Source: DATFXF01 sp035258565 (lineage in GTDB: Bacteria; Acidobacteriota; Terriglobia; Acidiferrales; UBA7541). From it: 34,277 nt of DNA. How positions within the stretch are numbered: the first letter of the stretch is position 1; each line of letters starts with the position of its first letter. A model generated the notes under the pieces. That model had not been told where the DNA came from and did no database searches. It saw only the letters and a program-made list of their open reading frames with translations. The stretch covers positions 1 through 34,277 of the forward strand of contig DATFXF010000258.1 of assembly GCA_035258565.1 (NCBI GenBank), written 5' to 3'. Below are positions 27,691-34,277 of the stretch, piece by piece. A program made the position numbers and the translations under genes.

Positions 27691-28101
27691 ATGTCGATGC
27701 GCCAAGCGGAGCGAATGGGCTTGCTAGTAGCCTTCCTTGCCGTGAGTATCCTAGCGACGGCCTGCGAGGCGCGCTGCGGTCTCCTCGATCTCCTGCACAA
27801 CTCGGCCGGAGGCTCGCCCGTTTCTGAGCCGGCTTCGTGCTGTCCCGAAAACCCACTGGCGCCCGCCAAACACTCCACCGGTAGAGGCACCTCCGCGCAC
27901 TGCACTGGCAACGCGTTCCGCCGCTCCGCCTGGTTTCTTGCCGGGGACTTCCGGACGGCGATTCCTATCCCCGTGGCGCGAACCGAGCAAAGTCACACCG
28001 AGGCGCTAGCCATCGCCACTGTATTCGCGGAGCTCCTTCTCTCACCCCTTTTCGGCGGATCCTTTCCCGCCGCCACGGGACCCTTGCCCCTGCGCATCTA
28101 G
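27691..28101 (+). CDS. Small exported Cys/His-containing protein, function unknown
   Basis: A 136-residue protein not assigned to a family. The N-terminus is a signal peptide (MGLLVAFLAVSILATACEAR), possibly a lipoprotein signal given Cys in LATAC. The mature part has six further Cys or Cys pairs in its first half (CEARC, SCCPEN, AHCTGN), several His, a hydrophobic stretch near residues 103-120, and the C-terminus GPLPLRI. This layout recalls the short DUF2946-like proteins that accompany copper-handling genes, but similarity is general. It lies 102 bases upstream of an outer-membrane-protein gene on the same strand. The start is uncertain between ATGs at 27691 and 27697; both have weak ribosome sites. 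Confidence 0.55.
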   Translation: MSMRQAERMGLLVAFLAVSILATACEARCGLLDLLHNSAGGSPVSEPASCCPENPLAPAKHSTGRGTSAHCTGNAFRRSAWFLAGDFRTAIPIPVARTEQSHTEALAIATVFAELLLSPLFGGSFPAATGPLPLRI

Positions 28102-28203
28102 AAATCTCACCCGCAGTCCGCCTGTGTTGGCTTGATTCAGGCACGGCAGCTGGGACCTGGTCACGGCTGTCTCCACGTGCACATTGATTTGCGGGGGGAG
28201 CGT

Positions 28204-29574
28204 ATGAGACCTCAACGCTTGAGAACAAAGCGAGAAAGAAAGAGACCGGCGGTGCCAAAGTGGTTGTGCAGCCTTCTGCTTCTTCTCTTTGCGGGGCTCT
28301 GCGCTTTCCCCGCGCGCTCCCAGGAGCAGGAAAGTCAGCGGATGCCGATGCCAGCAGCCACCGAGAACGCTCCGCCGGACCTGCTGATGGAGCAGGGTTC
28401 GGGAACGAGCACGAATCCGGCTTCGGCACCCATGGAGATGGTGCGCGGGCACGCGGGCGCCTGGAACCTGATGTTCCACGGCGTGGCATTCCTCGCTGCG
28501 GTCCAGCAAACAGGCCCGCACGGGGCGGACAAGATTTTTTCCCCGAACTGGTTCATGGGCATGGCCGAACACCAGCTCGGCAAAGGCAGTTTCATGTTTC
28601 GCGGCATGCTGAGCCTTGATCCGGCGACGGTCACCCACCGCCGTTACCCGGAGCTGTTCCAGACCGGCGAGACGGCGTTTGGCAAGCCCATCGTGGATGG
28701 TCAACATCCGCACGACCTCTTCATGGAGCTTAGTCTGCAATACACGCGGCCGCTGGGGGAAAGAACGACCCTGGACATTTATCTGGCGCCGGTCGGCGAC
28801 CCGGCGCTCGGCCCGGTGGCTTTCCCGCACCGTGTATCGGCGGCCGAACTGCCCCAAGCGCCACTCAGCCACCACTTGCAGGACTCGAGCCACATCGCGA
28901 ACGAGGTCGTCTCCGTAGGAATCCAGCACCGGATGTTTCGGCTGGAGGTCAGCGGATTTCACGGTGCTGAGCCCGATGAGAATCGCTGGAACATCGACCA
29001 CGGCGCGATCAATTCCTGGGCCACGCGTCTGACGTTCGCGCCGACCCCGGACTGGAGCGCGCAGGTGTCCGTCGGTCGGCTGAAAAAGCCGGAACTGGCC
29101 GAGCCGGGAGATATCCTGCGCTCGACCGCCTCGATCACCTACAACCGACCGTTCCCCACCGGCCACTGGGCCACCAGCCTCATCTGGGGCCGCAATCACA
29201 AAACGGTCGGAAAGAATGATCTCAATTCCTACCTTCTTGAGTCCATGGTCCAATTCCGCCAGCGGAACTACCTGACCGGGAGAATCGAGCTCGTCGATAA
29301 GGACGAACTCTTCAGCAACCAGCCGGCCCTGCGCGCGCGCCTCGAAAGCACCGCCGGTTCCGTCTTTCGCATCGCCGCATACACGCTGGGCTACACCCGC
29401 GACTTTCCCTTGATCCGCCAGCTGACCACGGGCCTGGGCGCGAACTTCACCCTGTACACGACCCCCTCAGCGCTCAAGCCGTTCTACGGCGACCATCCGG
29501 CGAGTTTCTTCGTTCTTCTGCGCCTACGACTCAAGGGAAGCGAAGACCATAGGAAGCACCACCATACCCATTAG
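28204..29574 (+). CDS. Putative outer-membrane beta-barrel protein of unknown function
   Basis: A 456-residue exported protein. The basic N-terminus (RPQRLRTKRERKRPAVPKW) is followed by a hydrophobic core (LCSLLLLLFAGLCAF) and a likely cleavage at ARS-Q. The mature part has Met/His-rich segments near its start (SQRMPMPAATENAPP, MEMVRGHAG) and then alternating aromatic/polar stretches typical of barrel strands (RTTLDIYLAPVGDPALGPVA, HRMFRLEVSGFHGAEPDENR, NYLTGRIELVDKDELF), with a His-rich C-terminal end (DHRKHHHTH). I recognise it only as a type seen near copper/heavy-metal loci; no catalytic motif is visible. GGGGGGAG lies 4 bases before the ATG. Confidence 0.7.
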   Translation: MRPQRLRTKRERKRPAVPKWLCSLLLLLFAGLCAFPARSQEQESQRMPMPAATENAPPDLLMEQGSGTSTNPASAPMEMVRGHAGAWNLMFHGVAFLAAVQQTGPHGADKIFSPNWFMGMAEHQLGKGSFMFRGMLSLDPATVTHRRYPELFQTGETAFGKPIVDGQHPHDLFMELSLQYTRPLGERTTLDIYLAPVGDPALGPVAFPHRVSAAELPQAPLSHHLQDSSHIANEVVSVGIQHRMFRLEVSGFHGAEPDENRWNIDHGAINSWATRLTFAPTPDWSAQVSVGRLKKPELAEPGDILRSTASITYNRPFPTGHWATSLIWGRNHKTVGKNDLNSYLLESMVQFRQRNYLTGRIELVDKDELFSNQPALRARLESTAGSVFRIAAYTLGYTRDFPLIRQLTTGLGANFTLYTTPSALKPFYGDHPASFFVLLRLRLKGSEDHRKHHHTH

Positions 29575-29857
29575 GCGAGGGTTGCCTGCGCACGGGAACA
29601 TGGCAATTGGCCAGCTTCGTGCGTCACTTACCGCATCCCGGAACATGACCCCACAATCACCAACCCTGAGAAAGCGAATGCATCGAGCGAGCTTCTACGT
29701 TTCCGTGCGCCTGCCGATGAGAGGCGACCTGGAGCACCGTCTGTGCTGCCCTCCGACCAACCAACTTGGTCCGACCGAGCGCACCCGAGCGCATCTGTTT
29801 GCGTTGCACATAGCTAAAGGAAGTCCTATGATCGGTTCCTAGCCCAGGAGGAAACGC
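29575..29857 (+). promoter_or_regulatory. Intergenic region with sigma-70-like promoter for the SYLF gene
   Basis: No gene is supported here; the open frame at 29582-29842 has no ribosome site and no recognisable product. TTGCAC (29804-29809) and TATGAT (29827-29832) are separated by exactly 17 bases, and AGGAGG lies about 8 bases before the ATG at 29858, giving a compact promoter and leader for the SYLF gene. Confidence 0.5.
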
Positions 29858-30571
29858 ATGAGGAGACTCCTTTCCCTATGGATGGTGATGGCGCTCTTTG
29901 CTCTCCCGCTGCGGGCAGCAGAGGAAGAAAAAGACAAGGAGCGCCTCGAGAACTGCAGCAAGGTCTTGAAGGAGATCCTGGATATCCCCGACAACATCCC
30001 CAAGGAACTGCTCGACAAAGCGGAATGCGTGATCGTGTTCCCGTCGGTGATCAAGGCCGCTTTCATCCTCAGCGGAAGCTACGGGCGCGGCGCAATGACC
30101 TGCCGCAGCGGCGAACACTATACCGGTCCGTGGAGCGCGCCGGCGATGATGCGTCTCGAGGGCGGGGGCATTGGGCTGCAGATTGGCGGCGAGGCAACGG
30201 ATTTCGTCTTGCTGGTGATGAACCCGCGCGGCGCCGACGCCATTCTGAAGAGCAAGGTGAAGCTCGGCGCGGACGCTGCGGTTGCAGCAGGTCCCAAGGG
30301 GCGCGACCTCACGGCCGCAACGGACGCCACGATGCGCGCGGAGATTCTGACCTATTCGCGCTCGCGCGGCCTGTTTGCCGGGGTGTCCCTCGAGGGCTCG
30401 ACGCTGCGCCCGGATCGAGAGGCGAATCGAAAGGTGTACGGCCGGCCGGTCGAAGCGCGCGACATCATTCGCAAAGGCGCCGTTCCCGTGTCTGCTGCCG
30501 GCGAGCAGCTCGTCGCAATGCTGAACCAGAAGTCGCCCAAGAACCTCTCGGATCCGAATTCCCTGAAGTAA
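29858..30571 (+). CDS. SYLF-domain (YSC84-like) lipid-binding protein
   Basis: A 237-residue exported protein. The signal peptide (RRLLSLWMVMALFALPLRA) precedes a SYLF domain: IPKELLDKAECVIVFPSVIK, AFILSGSYGRGAMTCRSGEH, GGIGLQIGGEATDFVLLVMN, SKVKLGADAAVAAGPKGRD and SRSRGLFAGVSLEGSTLRPD. Eukaryotic members bind phosphoinositides; the bacterial, periplasmic members are uncharacterised, with envelope or stress roles suggested by context. The start is well supported by AGGAGG and an upstream promoter. It appears monocistronic. Confidence 0.93.
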   Translation: MRRLLSLWMVMALFALPLRAAEEEKDKERLENCSKVLKEILDIPDNIPKELLDKAECVIVFPSVIKAAFILSGSYGRGAMTCRSGEHYTGPWSAPAMMRLEGGGIGLQIGGEATDFVLLVMNPRGADAILKSKVKLGADAAVAAGPKGRDLTAATDATMRAEILTYSRSRGLFAGVSLEGSTLRPDREANRKVYGRPVEARDIIRKGAVPVSAAGEQLVAMLNQKSPKNLSDPNSLK

Positions 30572-30964
30572 GCCCCATTCGACTCCGAAGCTCGCATCGG
30601 CTGGATCACCTTGACGCCCGAACGGGGTGTCTCGCGGTGCGGGCTTTATGCCTGCTTATCAGTTCGGCGAATCCACTCCGTCCGTGTCCACGCGCACGCA
30701 GAGTGGCCTACCGCGCCATCCATGTCACGTGGATCCGCAACCCGCATCTCGGGCCCCAGGAAAAAAGCCGTCTTCCCGACCGATGCCGCCTCGCGACGGC
30801 ACTTTGGCGTCTACTGGCGAGTGATCTATCCCGGAAGCTGGCTCATCCGCCTGAATCGGTTGCGCGCGATTCGCCGCCGCGCAGAAAGCGCCCTGGTCTC
30901 GGGGGTTGAGGGACACGGACTTCAGGAATAGGCAAGGCTGGTCCTGCTGAATCCGCCTGTTGGC
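30572..30964. other. Gap without a supported gene
   Basis: This stretch of about 390 bases between the convergent SYLF and Cys-cluster genes holds no gene I can support. A plus-strand frame reads through 30611-30931 and its last 70 codons (from an ATG at 30722) have ordinary codon use and encode a basic peptide with HFGVYWRVIYPGSWLIRLNR, but there is no ribosome site and no family resemblance. No hairpin with a T-run is visible at either gene end. Confidence 0.5.
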
Positions 30965-31603
30965 TTACGGGACGATAATCCGCGGCGCTTCCTGCTCGGC
31001 TGCCGACTGTGGAAACTGTGCGCGAAGGAATTCAAGGAAGCGGCGCGAGCGCGGCCGACGGTTCGTGCGGCTCCGCGCCACACGCAGCAGGAAAACCAGC
31101 AGGTAGAATAAGGCCCTATCCCTGAGCCTCGAGAAGCCGGTGCGCTCAGCGTCCTGCTGCTTCGACTTCTCGATAAACCTCGCCAGTTCGCGATAGAGCG
31201 CGTGAGGCAGCGCGGCGTCCGGCAGCTTTTCGTAATACAGGCCCGAGCCCAGCGTGCGGTAGGTTTCCGCCAGCGCGGCCAGCGCCGCGATTGCATCCGC
31301 ATCCACTAGTGCCGGCTGACCAGCGGCGAACTCAAGGACGGCCTCGGCGAGACCGGAAACCACAGGCTGGTGCTCGTGGATGAAGTCCGGCGAGAATTCA
31401 ACATCCGGGAAGGGCACCTCATCTGGCGCAATCGGCTTGCGATGCTCGTCCTCGTAGCGGTGCGCTGCAAGCAGGTAGACGCAGTCCGAGGGACAGTCCA
31501 AGGTCACCTCCCGCTCGGTCCCGCAGCAGACGGCGCAGATTTTCTCGCCTTTGGCGGGGCAGAACCGCTCCGGCTTGCGCTTCGAACAGATCGGGCAGAG
31601 CAT
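30965..31603 (-). CDS. Conserved-looking protein with an N-terminal Cys cluster, function unknown
   Basis: A protein of about 212 residues. Its first 35 residues carry a dense Cys cluster, CPICSKRKPERFC, then ICAVCCGTEREVTLDCPSDC, suited to binding one or two zinc ions or a redox metal. The remainder is alpha-helical with a middle section DVEFSPDFIHEHQPVVSGLA and a basic C-terminal helix region (RVARSRTNRRPRSRRFLEFL). I have no family name for it. The frame is open to 31744, but the ATG at 31603, with GAGAGG 2 bases upstream, starts directly at MLCPICSKRKP, which fits a zinc-ribbon N-terminus. It is downstream of the tnpB gene on the same strand. Confidence 0.75.
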   Translation of the reverse strand: MLCPICSKRKPERFCPAKGEKICAVCCGTEREVTLDCPSDCVYLLAAHRYEDEHRKPIAPDEVPFPDVEFSPDFIHEHQPVVSGLAEAVLEFAAGQPALVDADAIAALAALAETYRTLGSGLYYEKLPDAALPHALYRELARFIEKSKQQDAERTGFSRLRDRALFYLLVFLLRVARSRTNRRPRSRRFLEFLRAQFPQSAAEQEAPRIIVP

Positions 31604-31847
31604 CGCCTCTCGCCGCACGGCAAACCAGCCTACGGGAACTCGCCCGTGGGCGCAAGTGGCCATCTCTCGTGCTCGCGTGGATAGCATGGAAGGCCGAGTG
31701 GCGCGCACCACACATGTCTTTCTCAAACGATCTTCTTTTTGCACTTAACCGTGGTTAGCTGTTGGCCGTTCGTTTTTATTTTTAAGGGAGAGAGAAAATG
31801 TCCTGGATCCGAATGATTTCCGCCTGCCACTATTGAATTACCGTTGC

Positions 31848-33047
31848 TCAGACTGGGGACAAACATTCCCCAACTGATTCCTGCTTCACCGAGGTTGGTT
31901 TCACCGGAGCATGGCTCCGGCCAGAGCCTTCCTCTCCACAGGCGTTCCTTCGGGCGCAACTCGCCCTAGTCAGTGCATAACTCAAGAGATTCCTCGCCGC
32001 ATTCACGTCCCGGTTGTGGAACTGGCCACAGGCGCAAGTCCACTCCTGAACGGAAAGCGGCAACTCCTCCGCGATTCGTCCGCAGGCCGAGCAAGTCTTG
32101 CTGCCGGGAAACCAGCGATCCGCCAGCACGATTTCCGAACCGTACAACGCCGACTTGTACAGCAATTGGCGCCTGAACTCATGGAAGCCGATGTCGCTAA
32201 TCGGTCGAGCGAGTCTCTGGTTCGCCATCATGCCTTTGACGTTCAAGTCCTCGATCCCGATCACGCTGGATCGCTTCACCAGACCGCTGGTGGTCTTGTG
32301 CAACCAGTCCCTCCGAAGGTTGGCGATGCGAGCGTGCAGTCTGCCCAGTTTCCGAGCGTGCTTACGCCGATTGCTGCTTCCTTTTACCTTCCGGCTGTGC
32401 TGACGGGACAGCCGCCTCAGACGGCTGAGATTCGCCTGCAAAGCCTTCGGACCTTCCAGCTTCTCGCCGCTGGAGAGCCTGGCCACCGTTCGCACGCCGA
32501 GGTCCACGCCCGTCGCCGCTTGGCTCTCGCGGACCGGGGCGGGCCTCTCCACTTCGACGGGAACAGAAACAAACCACCGGCCAGCCACACAGCTGACGGT
32601 GGCAGAAAGTGGTTTTCCGGCGAAGCGCAGCCCTTCCCTCATCTTCACCCAGCCCACGATGGGCAAGCAGATTCGCTTGCCCTCGAATTTGAATGTGCCG
32701 GGGCCGTTGTCCAAACGCGCCGAGTCTTTCCGGCCTTTTTTCTTAAAGCGAGGATAGCGGCCATGCTTTCTGAAAAACCTCTGAAACGCAGCGCCACAAT
32801 TCTTGATGGCTTGTTGCGGCACCGACTTGGGTACCCGCAACATCCACGGAAATTGCTCCCGCTTGACGCCGTTGAGTTTCCGCCGCAAGGCCGCTTCGTT
32901 TGGTTGCTCGCCTGCTTCGCACTGGCGCCTCCATTCCTCCAAAGCCCAGTTGTAGGCGAACCGCGCCACCCCCACGGCCTGCCGCAACAGAGCTTCCTGA
33001 GCCTGGGTCGGAACAAGCGCGATGCGATGGGAGAGCGTCGCCTTCAC
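31848..33047 (-). CDS. tnpB: TnpB, IS605-family OrfB, RNA-guided nuclease type
   Basis: A 399-residue TnpB with all expected parts: the N-terminal helix-turn-helix/REC-like region (LVPTQAQEALLRQAVGVARF), the OrfB core, and a split RuvC nuclease with Asp182 (TGVDLGVRTVA), Glu266 (VIGIEDLNVKGM) and Asp347 (FHNRDVNAARN), interrupted by a zinc ribbon with Cys319/322 and Cys338/340. The triad and zinc ligands are intact, so it is potentially active. TnpB proteins cut DNA next to a transposon-adjacent motif, guided by an RNA made from the element's right end. The last 40 residues (NACGEEGSG, then PVKPTSVKQE) match the conserved tail that overlaps the RNA scaffold. The start is GTG 33047. Confidence 0.93.
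   Translation of the reverse strand: MKATLSHRIALVPTQAQEALLRQAVGVARFAYNWALEEWRRQCEAGEQPNEAALRRKLNGVKREQFPWMLRVPKSVPQQAIKNCGAAFQRFFRKHGRYPRFKKKGRKDSARLDNGPGTFKFEGKRICLPIVGWVKMREGLRFAGKPLSATVSCVAGRWFVSVPVEVERPAPVRESQAATGVDLGVRTVARLSSGEKLEGPKALQANLSRLRRLSRQHSRKVKGSSNRRKHARKLGRLHARIANLRRDWLHKTTSGLVKRSSVIGIEDLNVKGMMANQRLARPISDIGFHEFRRQLLYKSALYGSEIVLADRWFPGSKTCSACGRIAEELPLSVQEWTCACGQFHNRDVNAARNLLSYALTRASCARRNACGEEGSGRSHAPVKPTSVKQESVGECLSPV
31850..31960 (-). ncRNA. Probable omega-RNA (reRNA) scaffold overlapping the tnpB 3' end
   Basis: The last roughly 110 bases of tnpB read as structured RNA on the minus strand: a perfect 7-bp hairpin CCGGAGC-CAT-GCTCCGG at 31904-31920, the conserved GGTGAAGCAGGAATC segment, and a second hairpin GGGGA/TCCCC with a 7-base loop at 31855-31871 just before the tnpB stop. 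In studied TnpB systems the guide RNA scaffold overlaps the tnpB 3' end and the guide is copied from DNA immediately beyond the element. If that holds here, the guide would be the bases to the left of about 31855. Its 5' and 3' ends are not known. Confidence 0.4.
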
Positions 33048-33065
33048 TGGAGAACCTTAAAGGCC

Positions 33066-34193
33066 TTAACGGCCGACATCCCCTGGCTGTAGGCGTACAT
33101 CGCCGAGAGCCAGTGGCAGCTGAGGCGAATGCCAAGCGAGCCTTTCCTCGGCGTGATCGGGGCGCGGACGAAGGTTGTAGCGGGCGCGCAGCCGCGCCAC
33201 GCGCTCGGCGATTTCGCGACGATAGGCTTCCGGCGCATAGGCTGAGCGCGCATACCACTCGCCATACTTGCGTGCCAGCCGGGGAAATTCCTGCTGGAGA
33301 AATGCCAGGAAGTGTTTCTGTGAGGAGGGCATCAGGAATAGGGCGCTCGCCGCAAACCACTGGGCGCCCGCGTCACGCGCCGCACGGGCCAGAGCCTCCA
33401 GATCCCGTTCGCTGTCGGTGAGGCCGGGCAAGACCGGCATGGCAAACACACCTGCGGCCAGGCCGGCTTCACGCAGCGTCTCGACCGCCGCAAGGCGCAG
33501 ATCGGGTCGTGGGGCGCGGGGTTCGAGCAGGCGCGCAAGGCGTGGCCGCAAGGTCGTGACCGTGATGTTGATGTAGAGCGCTGAGCGGGCGCTGATGCGC
33601 CGCAGCAGGTCGAGGTCTTGCACCACCTGGTTCGACTTCGTGGTGATCGAGAGACTCAGGCCTTCGCGCGCGGCCATCTGCTCAAGGATCGCGCGTGTCG
33701 CGCCAAATTGGCGCTCGGCTGGCTGGTAAGGGTCTGTAGCCGTGCCGATGGCAATGTGCTCGCCCCAGACTTTCTGCGTAGCGAGGTCGCGCGCAGCGAG
33801 TGCCCCGGCATCCTGCTTGACATAAACCTTGCTCTCGAACTCCGCACCATCGAGCTCCATGTATTCGTGCGTGTAGCGGGCATAGCAGTACCGGCAACCG
33901 AATTCACAACCGCGATAGGGGTTCACCGTCCAGGTAAAAGGTACGCGGTCGGAATCGCAACGGTTCAGGATGGACCGTACGGGCAGCAGAAAGTATTCGG
34001 TGCCGCGCTTAGCTTCCGCCCGTGGGGAGGCAGCGGCGAGGCGAGCAATTCCTACCAGACCCACCTCAGGTTGGGAAGGTCCTCGTAGCGGCGGTCCATG
34101 CGGAGCCTCCGTGTCCCGGTGGCGCGGGACTGTGGGGAATAAGGAGGGAGTTTGTTGGGGAGAGGTGCTCCGGGTTCGTTCCGCGCAGGACAT
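33066..34193 (-). CDS. SPL-like radical SAM protein
   Basis: A radical SAM enzyme of about 375 residues with the iron-sulfur motif C-x3-C-x2-C in NPYRGCEFGCRYCYARYTHE. Further family landmarks are GIARLAAASPRAEAKRGTEY, LPVRSILNRC, IAIGTATDPYQPAERQFGAT, LSLSITTKSNQVVQDLDLLR and GVFAMPVLPGLTDSERDLEA. The family resembles spore photoproduct lyase but most members are of unknown function. I chose ATG 34193 because GAGG lies upstream and the promoter at 34219-34248 excludes the GTG at 34220; conserved sequence only starts near residue 46, so a GTG at 34064 is also possible. The last 12 residues look atypical and end at the tnpB element. Confidence 0.88.
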   Translation of the reverse strand: MSCAERTRSTSPQQTPSLFPTVPRHRDTEAPHGPPLRGPSQPEVGLVGIARLAAASPRAEAKRGTEYFLLPVRSILNRCDSDRVPFTWTVNPYRGCEFGCRYCYARYTHEYMELDGAEFESKVYVKQDAGALAARDLATQKVWGEHIAIGTATDPYQPAERQFGATRAILEQMAAREGLSLSITTKSNQVVQDLDLLRRISARSALYINITVTTLRPRLARLLEPRAPRPDLRLAAVETLREAGLAAGVFAMPVLPGLTDSERDLEALARAARDAGAQWFAASALFLMPSSQKHFLAFLQQEFPRLARKYGEWYARSAYAPEAYRREIAERVARLRARYNLRPRPDHAEERLAWHSPQLPLALGDVRLQPGDVGR

Positions 34194-34218
34194 CGTCCGC
34201 CTCGCTGCTGTGGCGGTC

Positions 34219-34248
34219 ACTATATTCGCTTTTTCTTCGCCTTGTCAA
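34219..34248 (-). promoter_or_regulatory. Sigma-70 promoter for the radical SAM gene
   Basis: On the minus strand a perfect -35 TTGACA (34243-34248) and a -10 TATAGT (34219-34224, five of six bases of consensus) are 18 bases apart. Transcription would begin near 34212, giving a short leader to the ATG at 34193. Confidence 0.65.
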
Positions 34249-34277
34249 GGCTTTTCTTCTTCGATCTTTGTTCGCCT

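Larger units (their letters stand above)
31848..33069 (-). mobile_element. Solo tnpB element (IS605/IS1341-type), ends not defined
   Basis: A single tnpB gene with flanking short palindromes and no tnpA transposase in view, the arrangement called IS1341-type. On the left-end side, GGCC-TTAAC-GGCC (33062-33074) overlaps the stop codon of the radical SAM gene. On the right-end side a hairpin GGGGA/TCCCC lies at 31855-31871, and a second one (TAACC-GT-GGTTA) is at about 31745-31756. The coordinates given cover the minimal unit; the true right end could lie up to about 110 bases further left. Comparison with an empty site would fix the ends. Confidence 0.55.

Noticed and set aside
29582..29842. 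86-codon plus-strand frame upstream of the SYLF gene
   Set aside because: It has no ribosome site, no recognisable product, and runs across the SYLF promoter.
31723..31959. 78-codon minus-strand frame overlapping the tnpB 3' end
   Set aside because: Its first half is tnpB coding sequence in another frame and its second half is AT-rich flank; the structure there is better explained as omega-RNA.

Overview
This is a GC-rich bacterial chromosome segment, most likely from an Acidobacteriota (Terriglobia-like) genome. That placement is an inference. It rests on the tgt-yajC-secD-secF block running into a tonB-exbB-exbD-exbD block, the SecF with a large periplasmic insertion, the secreted S9 peptidase, amidohydrolase and SYLF proteins, and the overall protein flavour. 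No rRNA or tRNA gene, CRISPR array or prophage was seen.

Layout. (1) 1-8733, all on the minus strand and closely spaced, in transcription order: a YIP1-family membrane protein, tgt (queuosine tRNA modification), yajC, secD, secF (Sec translocon accessory complex), tonB, exbB/tolQ-like, two exbD/tolR-like genes, and a TPR lipoprotein that runs off the left edge. It reads as an envelope operon for protein export and energised outer-membrane transport. (2) 8885-11482, minus: a three-gene unit with two Opp/Dpp-type ABC ATPases flanking a SAM methyltransferase, with no permease or binding protein in view. (3) 11671-16466: a secreted metal-dependent amidohydrolase (+), a DUF3052 protein (-), an MFS exporter (+), then a coupled trio of DUF2231, Cys-rich CWC and DUF1648 proteins (+). 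(4) 16518-25350, minus: the primary sigma factor rpoD, dnaG, a truncated GNAT remnant, mutS2, a LOG-family protein and a PBP4-type D-Ala-D-Ala carboxypeptidase. This is a macromolecular-synthesis-like block extended by mutS2 and envelope genes. (5) 25490-30571, plus: a secreted S9 peptidase, a small exported Cys/His protein, a putative outer-membrane protein of unknown function, and a SYLF lipid-binding protein with its own promoter. (6) 30965-34277, minus: a Cys-cluster protein of unknown function, a complete TnpB (IS605-family OrfB, RNA-guided nuclease type) with a structured 3' end that probably encodes its guide RNA scaffold, and an SPL-like radical SAM protein driven by a good sigma-70 promoter close to the right edge.

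Most of the window is housekeeping. The points most worth a second look are the solo TnpB with its likely omega-RNA and its abutment on the radical SAM stop codon, the GNAT remnant between mutS2 and dnaG, the permease-less oppD-methyltransferase-oppF unit, a 12-bp palindrome lying on the rpoD promoter, and the unknown Cys-cluster and outer-membrane proteins.
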